Source of the DNA: CBDCVD01 sp965224015
GTDB lineage: Bacteria > Pseudomonadota > Alphaproteobacteria > Rhizobiales > CBDCVD01
Direction of reading: 5' to 3'
Assembly (NCBI GenBank): GCA_965224015.1
Contig: OZ245032.1
Coordinates: 806,001-870,000, forward strand
DNA: 64,000 bases
This document shows positions 13,994 through 23,126 of the stretch, piece by piece (position 1 is the stretch's first letter; the number at the start of each line of letters is the position of its first letter). A program made the translations under genes and the position numbers. The notes below the pieces were generated by a model. It had not been told where the DNA came from, made no database searches, and worked only from the letters and a program-made list of their open reading frames with translations.

Positions 13994-16894
13994 CTATTCT
14001 GCGGCCTTGATGGCCCCCACATAACCCGTCAGATATTGTTCCGCCTGAGATTGAGACATCGGGCGTCCATAAAGGAAACCCTGTGCATACTCCGCGCCAA
14101 ATTGCGCCACCTGACGCGCATCCTCCTTGGTCTCGATCCCCTCGGCAACAACCTCCATGCCCAGATCATGAGCCAAAGATACGATGGACCCCAGAATATG
14201 CGGATGGTCTTTGTCTTCGCTTTGGCGCACAAACGTGCTGTCGATTTTCAACATATCGAAAGGAAAACGCCGCAGGTTGCTCAGGGACGAATAACCGGTG
14301 CCGAAATCATCAAGGCTGAGGCGAATATCAAAAGCCTGAATCTGAGAGATTATGTGACTGGCCAGTTCCGGGTTTTCAATCATCAAGGACTCGGTGATCT
14401 CCAGGATGAGCGTGTTGGGCCGCACGTTGCTGCGCGCGACAACCGCCTTGATTTCGCGAACCAGGTCATGACGCAGGAGCTGACGGTTGGAAATATTGAC
14501 ACTCATAACCAAGGGCTGCAACATGGGATATTGCCGCTGCCAGGTCCCCAACTGTTGTGCCGCTTGACTAAGGACATAAAGCCCAAGATCGGCGATCTGA
14601 CCGTTTCGCTCGGCGATCGCGAGAAAATCGTTGGGGAGTACAAGACCGCGACGCGGGTGGCGCCAACGCATTAAGGCTTCAAACCCGCGCAACATGTTGT
14701 CTTCGAGAGAAACAATGGGCTGGTAGTAAAGCTCAATCTGATTACGATCAAGCGCCCCCGCAAGTTCGGTCTCCAGGGGCACCGGACTTCCCTGCCGCAA
14801 CGCCGGACGAAACACCTCGATCCGGTCACCACCAAGCCCGCGCGCATGGTACATGGCCAACTCCGCATCGCGTAACAATGTCACCGCATCAAGACTGATA
14901 CTGTCCGCTCCCTGGCGCACGATACCGATAGAACACGTCAGACTGAGTTCGTGCATCGAGAACGAAATGGGTTCATTGACGGCCGCGCGAACGCGCTTGG
15001 CAAAACGCGCTATAGACTTGGCATCATGATCTGTGGTCAACATAACCGCAAAGCGGTCGCCTCCGATCCGTGCCAGTGTATCCTGCGGTCGCAGCAGACG
15101 CATCAGACGCCGCGATATGGTTAGCAGGATCGCATCCCCCACCGCCAGTCCGTGCGCATCATTGACCGCTCGGAAACGATCAACATTGATCGCCATCAAG
15201 GTCGGACCCGGGGCCTGTTCCAAACGCGTACGAGTCAACACCGCCTGCAGGCGATCGTGATATAGCAGGCGGTTTGGCAGACCTGTTAAATTATCGTTTA
15301 CCGCATCGTGTAGCAGGCGCTCCTGCGCCAGTTTTGTCTCCGTTATGTCCGCAATTGTTCCCACGCAACGGATGATGGCGCCGTCGGTTCCGATAACTGG
15401 ACGCGCGCGCAGCAAAAATGTCAGGTAGTGACCGTCATGAGCCTTCAGCCGCAGTTCTTGCGCAATATAGCTACGTTGATGGGTCACCACACCGTCCAGA
15501 GCCTCGCGATAAACATCGCGATCGCTGGGATGCAGGGTATCGAGCCACTTATGGGCTGGACCGTTTAGCGCTCCAAAGGTTAGTCCAAGGATCTTCTCAA
15601 CCCTGGCACTGGTGAACAGACGATCACGATCAATATCCCAATCCCAAACCATATCCCCGGAACCCGTCAGTGCCAGCGCGCGACGTTCCCGATCCTGGGT
15701 GTCGTCGTGCAGCATGGAGCCGCCGGCCACCGCGTGCTGCATGACCGTAAAGCCGATCAACAACACGATCAAAACCAGGCCACCGGCCAAAGCAGGCGCG
15801 GCAATGTCGTTGCTGATGCGTCCGGTTATAACCAATCCTGCCCCTATAACCCAGGCCAGTAGCAACAGCCAAGTGGGCACCAACATGATCGCACGATCAA
15901 ACCCGCGCCACGCGAAGGCCACGATCAGGCCAATACCGGCAATCGTGATCAGCCCGAAGGATAGGCGGGCCAGGCCCGCCGCTGTCGGCGCCTGATAGAC
16001 CGCCAAAACCATCAAGCCGGCAAGCGCGCTTGCGCCAACAAGCATAAGCGGAACAAATCCGACGTGCCAACGGTTGAGACGCAGGTAGCTGTAAACAAAC
16101 AATAGCAGGCTCGCGGCCAACAGAGCCTCTCCCCCGGCGCGATAAATCTGATCACCTCCCGCAGGAAGGGCCAGAAAGCGGCTTAAAAAACCAAAATCGA
16201 TCCCCAGATACGCTAAGGCCGCCCACGCTAAAGCCGCCGATGCGGTAAACACCAAGCCACCGCGAAGAATCATCAGCACCGCCAGAAACAGAGCCAGCAA
16301 TCCGGCAACACCCAATACGATTCCCTTGTAAAACGCCAAGCGATTGACATTGTCTTTGTAAGCATTCGGCTCCCACAGATAGAGCTGCGGCAGGCGCGAT
16401 CCGTTCAGTTCGGCAACAAAGGTCACCACCGCACCCGGATCAAGCGTTAGCCGAAATACATCCGCCTGGCGGCTGAATTGACGCTCCGGCAGGAAGCCTT
16501 GACTGGGGGTCACCGAGCGGATCCGCGATGTGCCCAGATCGGGCCAAAAAAGGCCTGAGCCCACCAACCGATACTGAGGGGCAACCAGCAACCGATCAAG
16601 TTGTGCATCGGAACTGTTGGTTAAGGCAAATGTGACCCACGTTCCGCGGGCCTTGTCGTCACTGGAGGGCACCTCAATGCGTCGCACGATCCCTTGGGCG
16701 TCGGCTGCGGCGGTGATCTGTAACGGGCCCTGATGGTTTCGATGCCACTCAAGACCTGCTGAAAGATCCAGGGCAGACGCACGGGTACTCACATCCATTG
16801 GCGAAAGCGCCACGGCCGGTTGGACAGCAGCAAAAAAGGCGCCGACAATCGCGGCGACACCCATCCCATAACGCAGCATCCCAATGACCACCAT
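13994..16894 (-). CDS. Membrane 7TM-PAS-GGDEF-EAL cyclic-di-GMP protein
   Basis: A 966-residue signalling protein: a signal sequence and periplasmic sensor domain of 7TMR-DISM type (about 30-185), seven or eight membrane helices (about 190-390), a PAS domain with PAC end (about 400-530), a GGDEF domain (about 540-700) and an EAL domain (about 715-955). The GGDEF signature reads GGDRF, so cyclase activity is doubtful. The EAL domain keeps GFEALMRWRHP, EITES, DDFGTGYSSL, KIDSTFV and VVAEGIET, all residues needed to hydrolyse c-di-GMP. It is most likely a phosphodiesterase, possibly GTP-regulated. The frame starts at TTG 16918; ATG 16894 is preferred, ATG 16879 possible. It is monocistronic, with repeats on both sides. 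Confidence 0.88.
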   Translation of the reverse strand: MVVIGMLRYGMGVAAIVGAFFAAVQPAVALSPMDVSTRASALDLSAGLEWHRNHQGPLQITAAADAQGIVRRIEVPSSDDKARGTWVTFALTNSSDAQLDRLLVAPQYRLVGSGLFWPDLGTSRIRSVTPSQGFLPERQFSRQADVFRLTLDPGAVVTFVAELNGSRLPQLYLWEPNAYKDNVNRLAFYKGIVLGVAGLLALFLAVLMILRGGLVFTASAALAWAALAYLGIDFGFLSRFLALPAGGDQIYRAGGEALLAASLLLFVYSYLRLNRWHVGFVPLMLVGASALAGLMVLAVYQAPTAAGLARLSFGLITIAGIGLIVAFAWRGFDRAIMLVPTWLLLLAWVIGAGLVITGRISNDIAAPALAGGLVLIVLLIGFTVMQHAVAGGSMLHDDTQDRERRALALTGSGDMVWDWDIDRDRLFTSARVEKILGLTFGALNGPAHKWLDTLHPSDRDVYREALDGVVTHQRSYIAQELRLKAHDGHYLTFLLRARPVIGTDGAIIRCVGTIADITETKLAQERLLHDAVNDNLTGLPNRLLYHDRLQAVLTRTRLEQAPGPTLMAINVDRFRAVNDAHGLAVGDAILLTISRRLMRLLRPQDTLARIGGDRFAVMLTTDHDAKSIARFAKRVRAAVNEPISFSMHELSLTCSIGIVRQGADSISLDAVTLLRDAELAMYHARGLGGDRIEVFRPALRQGSPVPLETELAGALDRNQIELYYQPIVSLEDNMLRGFEALMRWRHPRRGLVLPNDFLAIAERNGQIADLGLYVLSQAAQQLGTWQRQYPMLQPLVMSVNISNRQLLRHDLVREIKAVVARSNVRPNTLILEITESLMIENPELASHIISQIQAFDIRLSLDDFGTGYSSLSNLRRFPFDMLKIDSTFVRQSEDKDHPHILGSIVSLAHDLGMEVVAEGIETKEDARQVAQFGAEYAQGFLYGRPMSQSQAEQYLTGYVGAIKAAE

Positions 16895-17068
16895 GTCCTG
16901 TCTCACAAGCACTTCCAAAACTTCAAGAACAGCATGTAACGTATTTATAGCACTTGTATTTTCTCATTGTCCCGGCAGTATGTACCCACGTCCATGTACC
17001 GCAAAATTACCCGCAGCCCTTCAGGTGCCGATCTGATATCACCAGCAAAAACTGCTTATATGTGCTAA

Positions 17069-17290
17069 TCATACCAGCGGTATTGGCTTTTTGTACACGC
17101 TGACTTGTGGGCCTCTCTATTACCCGGCATCACCCTGCCCGCTTCCCCTCCCAGCCAACCATGGGGTACCGCCTGCGCGGGTGGCCCAAAAAAGGGAGCG
17201 GGCTGGCCAGGTTGTAAATAGCGGTTTCCTTATGTATCATGCTGATAAGACAACGGTTTTCAACTTGAGCAAAGAGTAAAACGCAAAGCC
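17069..17290 (+). repeat. Chimera of repeat A left end and repeat B
   Basis: CATACCAGCGGTATTGGCTT with TGTACACGCTGACTTG is the first third of A. It then becomes GGGCCTCTCTATTACCCGGC, the B left arm, with AGCGGGCTGGCCAGG as the right arm and the B-associated tail GTATCATGCTGATAAGAC. About 150 bp upstream (16919-17068) holds nothing recognisable beyond the possible promoter of the GGDEF/EAL gene. Confidence 0.75.
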
Positions 17291-17471
17291 CTTTTGTATG
17301 AATGGCAGTCTCAAAAGACCGGGCCGCAACAGCGAGTATAACCCGAAATTCGGGCATTTTGCCAACAAAGTGAAGAATAAGTTAATGACGGCAGCGGGCG
17401 CTCTGCGGTAAACGCCGATAAAAAACACACCCCCTCTAGACACGCATTGCTGGTTGGAGGGCCTCACGGTT

Positions 17472-17608
17472 AGATCAGCTTGGCGTTAGTTGTACCCATT
17501 TTGCTATGGGGACACCTAAACGTATAAAGCTGATCGCCCTGGAATCTATAGCAAAATGTAAAAACAATGCTGGATGTTCATGATTCCAACTCAACGCATT
17601 TTGCTATA
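17472..17608 (-). repeat. Repeat D, full copy, reversed
   Basis: AGATCAGCTTGGCGTTAGTT to AACGCATTTTGCTATAG, the reverse orientation of the units at 13.4 kb. It ends 24 bp beyond the thrC stop and could serve as a 3' stem-loop for thrC. Confidence 0.88.
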
Positions 17609-17631
17609 GACTCTTCCCCCCTTTCGCAGGT

Positions 17632-19053
17632 TTAACCCGTGCCCGCCGCCCGGCTTCTCGCAACCACATAGGCCTGCAGCGCCTCCTGGTCATCCCCCAT
17701 GATATCAAAACGCTCAGGCTTCCTGAGTACCGCTGCCAGCTTAGGGGGCATCGACAGCTCAAATCCAAGGGCTTCGTTGACGGCTTGAGGAAACTTGGCT
17801 GCGTGGGCTGTGGCAAGGACAACATGGGGGTCGTGGTGGACATCGCTCTCGTCATCAAGCCCATGATCCGCCGCAACGGCGACGGCAGTATGGGGATCCA
17901 GCCTGTAGCCGCTGCTTTGGTATGTGCGTTTGATGGTCTCGTGCACACGGGCCGCGTTGACACGTACGGCGCCAAAATCCGCCTGTATGGCGCGCAACGG
18001 ACCCTCGCCCATGGTAAAGGCACCCGATTGCGCCTGGCTCGCCATAAGGCGCACAATGTGTTGTGCGTCGCGTTCATGGGCTTCAAACAACGCCCGTTCG
18101 AAATTGGACGCTATCTGGATGTCCATGCTGGGGCTTGTTGTTGCAACGACCGGCTCCGGTTCGTGGCGGCCGGTGTGGATGGTACGCGCCAGAATATCGT
18201 TCTCATTGGTGGCGGCAACCAGATGATTAACGGGAAGCCCCATGCGTTTGGCGCAATAGCCAGCAAAAATATCACCAAAATTGCCGCTTGGGACAACAAA
18301 GTTGATCGCCCGGTGCGGCGCCCCGAGGGCTGTTCCTGCAACGAAATAATAGACGATCTGGGCGGCAATGCGCACCCAGTTGATGGAGTTCACTCCGGCG
18401 AGGCGAACGTGCTCACGAAAGGAGCGGTTGTTAAACATGGCCTTGAGCGCACGCTGGCAATCATCAAAGGTTCCCTCAAGGGCAATATTATGGATATTGT
18501 CGGCATCAACGGTGGTCATCTGGCGCCGCTGCACGGGGCTCACCCGATCAAGAGGGTGCAGGATAACCACGTCAACGGCGCTCATGTTACGAAATGCCTC
18601 AATGGCCGCAGCGCCCGTATCCCCTGACGTGGCCCCTACAATGGTCACCCGTTCGCCACGTGCCGTTAACACGTGATCCATGAGCCGTGCCAGGATCTGC
18701 ATGGCCAGGTCCTTGAACGCCAGCGTCGGACCATGAAACAGCTCAAGTATAAACCGGTTCGGCGCAATCTGCACCAAGGGGGTGCGCACAACATGGGTAA
18801 AGCCGGAATAGGCCTCATCAATCATGCGACGTAATGGCGTATCGCCGATGCCACTGTCGGCCCCGATATAGGCGTGCAAAACCGCAAATGCGATTGCCTC
18901 ATAAGGCTGGCCAGCCATTTGTGCAATGGTCTTTTGATCAAACACCGGCCACTCAGCGGGTACATAAAGCCCCCCATCGTCGGCCAGCCCGGTCAACAAT
19001 ACATCACTGAAGTTGAGATCCGGGGCTTCGCCCCGTGTGCTGATGTAGCGCAC
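17632..19053 (-). CDS. thrC: Threonine synthase
   Basis: PLP enzyme converting O-phosphohomoserine to threonine, the last step from aspartate. It is a 473-residue long-form (ThrC class I) enzyme. The start MRYISTRGEAPDLNFSDVLLTGLADDGGLYVP is family-typical. The PLP lysine is in HGPTLAFKDLAMQ (about 107-119), and the phosphate-binding loop follows (GATSGDTGAAAIEAF, about 138-152; SGNFGDIFAGYCAKRMGLP further on). The GTG start at 19053 has AGGAG eight bases upstream. Its pathway partner hom (50.2-51.6 kb) is encoded elsewhere in the window. Confidence 0.95.
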   Translation of the reverse strand: MRYISTRGEAPDLNFSDVLLTGLADDGGLYVPAEWPVFDQKTIAQMAGQPYEAIAFAVLHAYIGADSGIGDTPLRRMIDEAYSGFTHVVRTPLVQIAPNRFILELFHGPTLAFKDLAMQILARLMDHVLTARGERVTIVGATSGDTGAAAIEAFRNMSAVDVVILHPLDRVSPVQRRQMTTVDADNIHNIALEGTFDDCQRALKAMFNNRSFREHVRLAGVNSINWVRIAAQIVYYFVAGTALGAPHRAINFVVPSGNFGDIFAGYCAKRMGLPVNHLVAATNENDILARTIHTGRHEPEPVVATTSPSMDIQIASNFERALFEAHERDAQHIVRLMASQAQSGAFTMGEGPLRAIQADFGAVRVNAARVHETIKRTYQSSGYRLDPHTAVAVAADHGLDDESDVHHDPHVVLATAHAAKFPQAVNEALGFELSMPPKLAAVLRKPERFDIMGDDQEALQAYVVARSRAAGTG

Positions 19054-19158
19054 CGGTTTTCTCCTTTATTGTAGCCGCGACAGGCCCCACAATAAAATTA
19101 CGATACGTTGCAAAGCGCAATAGAAGGCGACATAATCAAACATCGTTGGCTCCAAAAG

Positions 19159-19438
19159 CTAGAGCGTGTTAGGTCTTAATAGAAGCAATTCTGTTTCTCG
19201 ATTGGCAAGGCGATTCCTAAGCTCAAGGCGATCGAAGGGCGATGGCGATCCATCTCCCAAGAGCGGCTTGGGCGTGGGCGTTGCGCCAATCGGAAACCCG
19301 GAGGGACGGGCGCTTTTGCGCCAAGATGGGCCTTAAGTCTCTTGCAAATAGCCCCACTATATCCTGCGAGACTTAAGGCCCATCTTGTCACAAAATCGCT
19401 CCGTCAGAATGGTTCTATTAAAACCTGACACGCTCTAG
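19159..19438 (+). mobile_element. Repeat C, the only complete copy: 272-bp MITE with CTAG target duplication
   Basis: The element is 19163-19434, flanked by CTAG on both sides (19159-19162, 19435-19438). The ends are inverted: AGCGTGTTAGGTCTTAATAG on the left and, read inward, AGCGTGTCAGGTTTTAATAG on the right. Inside are a perfect 19-bp inverted pair (arm AAGATGGGCCTTAAGTCTC at 19323-19341, partner at 19368-19386) and a longer, looser left palindrome (GATTGGC with GCCAATC). There is no reading frame. These are the properties of a miniature inverted-repeat transposable element needing a transposase in trans. Confidence 0.9.
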
Positions 19439-19473
19439 ATCAGCATACGTTTAGTTGTACGCATTTTGCTATA
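19435..19473 (-). repeat. Repeat D fragment abutting the C element
   Basis: CTAGATCAGCATACGTTTAG to GCATTTTGCTATAT: the two outer ends of repeat D with the middle deleted, sharing CTAG with the C element. Confidence 0.65.
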
Positions 19474-19558
19474 TGCGGAGCCGGTCGGCCAAGCCGTCAA
19501 TAGACGTTTCCAGCTCCACACTGTCGGCCTCATCGCGGTTGTAAACTGTTAACAGGCG

Positions 19559-21331
19559 CTATAGTGGCCATACCAGCAGGATCATGGGAATAGCGACAAT
19601 AACGATAATCGCTTCAAGGGGCAGCCCCATGCGCCAATAATCGCCAAAAGCATAACCTCCGGGGCCCAGAATCAGGGTATTGTTCTTGTGCCCTATGGGG
19701 GTCAGGAACGCGCAGGATGCGGCGATGGCAACCGCCATAAGAAACGGGTCAGCACTCACCCCAAGACGGCCCGCCATATCGATGGCGATGGGAGCGGCGA
19801 TGATGGTCGTTGCCGTGTTGTTGAGCACGTCCGATAAGGTCATGGTCACGATCATCAACGCGCTCAAGATCACCCAGGCAGGCATGCCCGCAGTCAGGTT
19901 AAGAATGCCCCCTGCGATAAGAGCTGTGCCCCCGGCGTTCTCCAGCGCTGCTCCAAGAGGGATCATGGAGCCCAAAAGCACCACCACCGGCCACTCAATA
20001 TGGTCATAGAGCTCGCGAATGGGAACAATCCCCGTAAAGGCATAAAAGGCCGTTACACAGCCAAGCGCAATAGGCAAATAAACGAGACCAAAACTGGCTG
20101 CGGCAATAGCGACAAGAAACGCGCCGACGGCAAGCCATGCCTTGTGATCCTGGGTCACGTTCAAGCCACGCTCGGCCAACGGCAGGCCGCCAAGCCAGGT
20201 GGTAACATCCGCAAGCCGTTCGGCAGGCCCAATAAGCAGCAACACATCACCAGGCAGGATAATCTGCCTGCGAACCCGTTGGCGTATGGGCCGGCCACGC
20301 CTGGAAATGCCAAGAAGTGTAACGTTCTGGCGCCGCAGAAGCTGCAGCGACAAGGCCGAACGGCCGGCGATACGCGCGCCCTCCGGCACGACGATTTCGA
20401 TTAACCGCTGGCCACCACCGGCGGCCTCGTGGGAGGTCTTTCCCCCATAGTCGAGCTTGAGTGCGCTGCGAAACTCATCAATGGCATCGGGCGCGGCTTC
20501 GATCACGAGCGCATCTCCGGCCTGGATGCGCGCATAACGGGCCGTGCCATGAACGCGCCTGCCGTGGCGGACCAGACCCACAACAGCGATATCGTGCGCT
20601 TCGGCCTGTTCATCAAGGTCGCGCACAAACGTATCAACCAGGGACGCCCCCTCGGGCACCGTCAACTCAGCAATGTAGTCCTCAATATCAAACAAGGACT
20701 TACCCGCCCCCGCCCCTGTCGTTGCCGAAGGGATTAGCCGCCAGCCAACAGTGGCGACAAAAACAAGCCCCACAAGCGCACACGCCAGCCCCACCGGCGC
20801 AAAGTCAAACATGGAAAACGGCGCCCCAAGAGCGCTTTCACGAATGCTGGCAATAATGATATTCGGCGGCGTCCCGATCAGCGTTACCAACCCTCCGAGA
20901 ATGGTGGCAAACGACAGGGGCATCAACGTTAGCCCAGGGTTACGCCCAGCCTTACTCGCGGTTTGCATATCAACCGGCATCAAAAGCGCCAAAGCCGCCA
21001 CATTGTTCATGAACGCCGACAGTACAGCGCCCACACCACCGATAATCGCAATATGCGCTGCAAGAGAACGCCCCGCATCAATCACGGTACGGGTGATCAG
21101 ATCAATGGCACCGGAATTGATCAGACCCCGCGACACCACAAGCACCAATGCGACAATAATCGTTGCCGGATGACCAAAGCCGGAAAACGCCGCGTCTTTT
21201 TCAACGACCCCGAGCAGCAGCCCTACCAGCAGCGCCGTAAACGCAACAATGTCATAGCGCCAGCGCCCCCACAGGAGAAACACAAACACCAGGCCAAAAA
21301 GGCTGAACAGGATCGTTTGATCGGTTGACAC
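19559..21331 (-). CDS. SLC13/DASS-family permease with two RCK_C domains
   Basis: Inner-membrane sodium- or proton-coupled transporter of divalent anions (dicarboxylate, sulfate or similar). The 590-residue protein has about 11-12 membrane helices in two halves, with family motifs AFMNNVAALALLMPV and IGTPPNIIIASIRES in the first half and SDVLNNTATTIIAAPIA plus TPIGHKNNTLI in the second. Between the halves are two cytosolic TrkA_C/RCK_C ligand-binding domains (about 225-290 and 305-385), as in the YbhI/SdcS-like subgroup. GTG start at 21331. Substrate cannot be read. It is monocistronic, downstream of a D/B repeat patch. Confidence 0.88.
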   Translation of the reverse strand: MSTDQTILFSLFGLVFVFLLWGRWRYDIVAFTALLVGLLLGVVEKDAAFSGFGHPATIIVALVLVVSRGLINSGAIDLITRTVIDAGRSLAAHIAIIGGVGAVLSAFMNNVAALALLMPVDMQTASKAGRNPGLTLMPLSFATILGGLVTLIGTPPNIIIASIRESALGAPFSMFDFAPVGLACALVGLVFVATVGWRLIPSATTGAGAGKSLFDIEDYIAELTVPEGASLVDTFVRDLDEQAEAHDIAVVGLVRHGRRVHGTARYARIQAGDALVIEAAPDAIDEFRSALKLDYGGKTSHEAAGGGQRLIEIVVPEGARIAGRSALSLQLLRRQNVTLLGISRRGRPIRQRVRRQIILPGDVLLLIGPAERLADVTTWLGGLPLAERGLNVTQDHKAWLAVGAFLVAIAAASFGLVYLPIALGCVTAFYAFTGIVPIRELYDHIEWPVVVLLGSMIPLGAALENAGGTALIAGGILNLTAGMPAWVILSALMIVTMTLSDVLNNTATTIIAAPIAIDMAGRLGVSADPFLMAVAIAASCAFLTPIGHKNNTLILGPGGYAFGDYWRMGLPLEAIIVIVAIPMILLVWPL

Positions 21332-21408
21332 GTGCGTCCTCAGCTATGACGAAAAGCCTGGGCACCGGACTTCGGGTGCGCACTTCATCTTGGAAAAAGT
21401 CGCTAACA

Positions 21409-21600
21409 TATAGCAAAACCCAAATCCAGCCAACGCCTTTTTATACTATAGCAAAATGGGTACAACTAAACGTATGCTGATCTTGGGGGCTTTGCGTTTG
21501 ACCATTGGTCCGCGTTCAAACCATTGTCTTATCAGTACGATACACAAGGACACGTCTATTTTCGGCCCGGCCAGCCCCCTCCCGATGGGTCCCGACCTCA
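21409..21600. repeat. Repeat D fragment and reversed repeat B
   Basis: ATATAGCAAAACCCAAATCC to GTATGCTGATCT (21409-21484) is a shortened D copy. It is followed by TTGTCTTATCAGTACGATAC, ACGTCTATT and CCCGGCCAGCCCCC (about 21522-21580), the reverse complement of the B right arm and tail. The patch separates the SLC13 gene start from the ABC operon end. Confidence 0.7.
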
Positions 21601-21618
21601 GGTATGATCTTGCCGAGA

Positions 21619-22308
21619 TCAGTGGTGCTCAACCCCGATTGAGCCGAAACGCCCCTCCGCCCATTTCGAAAATCGCAACACCGGATAGCAGTAAATCATA
21701 TAACAAAAGGCGATCAGCCCGTAGATAAACATGATATTGCTGGGCATACGCAGAATGGCCACCTCCCCTTGACGTGTCAGTTCGGCAATGCCGATCACTG
21801 AGAGTACGGCCGTGCTTTTGATCACAATCACATAAACGCTGGCCATGGGTGGAATGGTTAGTTTCAGGGCTTGCGGGATCACCACATTGCGATAGGCCTG
21901 GGCCTTGCTCATACCAACGGAGCGGGCCGCTTCCTGCTGGCCACTGGGTACGGCAAAAATCGCTGATGCCACAATTTCGGTCACATAGCTTGAGGTATAA
22001 AGGGACAGGGACACGATCGCCGCCGTGTAACTGTCAAAGGCTAGCCAGGAGACACCGAACGAGGGAAACACAAAGAAAATAATATAGAGCTGAACCAGAT
22101 AGGGGGAGCCGCGCAGAAGATGCAGATACCCATTTATGAGCCGGTCGATCCATTTGATCCCGAGTGTTTTCGTAACCCCCAATACAAAACCAAGTATCGA
22201 ACCCAACACGATGGCAATGATCGAAATTTGAAAGGTCATCCACAAGCCCTTGGCCAAAAACGGCCACAGGTGTGCGATAATCGCGAACTTTTCCTGCATC
22301 ATGTCCAT
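21619..22308 (-). CDS. Polar amino acid ABC transporter permease (second)
   Basis: Inner-membrane subunit of a HisMQ/GlnP-type importer. It has 229 residues and about five helices, with the EAA signature of this class (GQQEAARSVGMSKAQAYRNVVIPQALKLTIPP, about 123-154), which docks to the ATPase. It is the last gene of the dapF operon, 10 bp after the other permease. The two permeases would form a heterodimer. The ATG start at 22308 has GAGGAAAAG upstream. The amino acid carried cannot be read. Confidence 0.9.
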   Translation of the reverse strand: MDMMQEKFAIIAHLWPFLAKGLWMTFQISIIAIVLGSILGFVLGVTKTLGIKWIDRLINGYLHLLRGSPYLVQLYIIFFVFPSFGVSWLAFDSYTAAIVSLSLYTSSYVTEIVASAIFAVPSGQQEAARSVGMSKAQAYRNVVIPQALKLTIPPMASVYVIVIKSTAVLSVIGIAELTRQGEVAILRMPSNIMFIYGLIAFCYMIYCYPVLRFSKWAEGRFGSIGVEHH

Positions 22309-22318
22309 AGACTTTTCC

Positions 22319-23011
22319 TCAATTCGCCTTCCACGCCTTGCCGCCCAGGCGGTCCTGCAACACGCCGGAAATAATGAGCATTAACAGATAGATCAGCAAA
22401 TAGCAGATCGCTGTCGTCACGTAGCTTTCGGTGGCGATCACAGTTTCGGAGAACATGCGCAACCCCGCGCCCATGAGTTCAAACACGGCGATAATCGACA
22501 AAAGCGAAGTATCTTTTATAAGGATTGCTGTTTGCCCCAAAAGCGGCGGTGTGACATTGGCGATTGCCTGCGGCAACACCACATGGGTCATCAACTGGCG
22601 TCGGCTCATACCCACCGCTAGGGCGCCCTCAACCTGGCCCTGATGCACAGACTGTATTCCCGCGCGGATGATCTCGCCCATATAGGGGGCCGTGTGCAGA
22701 GTAAGCGCGATAATGCCGGTCTCTGTTTCGTTAAAAAAATTGCCGATCGGCAAGAGCACCGGCAATCCGTAGTACACCAGATAAATCTGTATCAATAGCG
22801 GCGTTGCGCGCACAAACTGGATATAGGCTGCGACCGGCCGCCATAAAACCCCATAAGGCGACATGCGTGCCAGCGCCAGAAATGTTCCCAGGATCAACGA
22901 CAGAACAAGGCACAAAGCCGATATCCATAATGTCGTCGCCATGCCCCAGGCAAAGATATCCACATATTGCCCGACAACCCGATAATTGTAGTAGTCAAGC
23001 AGCCAGTTCAT
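22319..23011 (-). CDS. Polar amino acid ABC transporter permease (first)
   Basis: 230-residue HisMQ-type permease with about five helices and the EAA loop EGALAVGMSRRQLMTHVVLPQAIANVTPP. The N-terminal part has the RATPLLIQIYLVYYGLP pattern common to GltK/GlnP permeases. The frame runs to 23065, but ATG 23011 (MNWLLDYYNYRVVGQY) starts right before the first helix. It is separated from the binding-protein gene by 115 bp that hold a terminator-like hairpin, so it is probably expressed at a lower level than the binding protein. Confidence 0.9.
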   Translation of the reverse strand: MNWLLDYYNYRVVGQYVDIFAWGMATTLWISALCLVLSLILGTFLALARMSPYGVLWRPVAAYIQFVRATPLLIQIYLVYYGLPVLLPIGNFFNETETGIIALTLHTAPYMGEIIRAGIQSVHQGQVEGALAVGMSRRQLMTHVVLPQAIANVTPPLLGQTAILIKDTSLLSIIAVFELMGAGLRMFSETVIATESYVTTAICYLLIYLLMLIISGVLQDRLGGKAWKAN

Positions 23012-23069
23012 AAGCCCTATTCTGGTTGTTCGGTTGGGCGTATTGGATAAGCCCGTGGCAAGCAAGATG

Positions 23070-23114
23070 AAAAAGCGGCGGCCCTTTGGCTTTCCAGCCT
23101 TAGGCGCCGCCGTT
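23070..23114 (-). terminator. Hairpin with U-tract between binding protein and permease genes
   Basis: On the minus strand CGGCGGC (23112-23106) pairs with GCCGCCG (23082-23076), with an inner GGCT/AGCC stem, and is followed by CTTTTTC. It looks like an intrinsic terminator or a 3' stabilising hairpin inside the operon. Such a site would allow high binding-protein and low permease output. Confidence 0.65.
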
Positions 23115-23126
23115 TGAAGTTATCTC

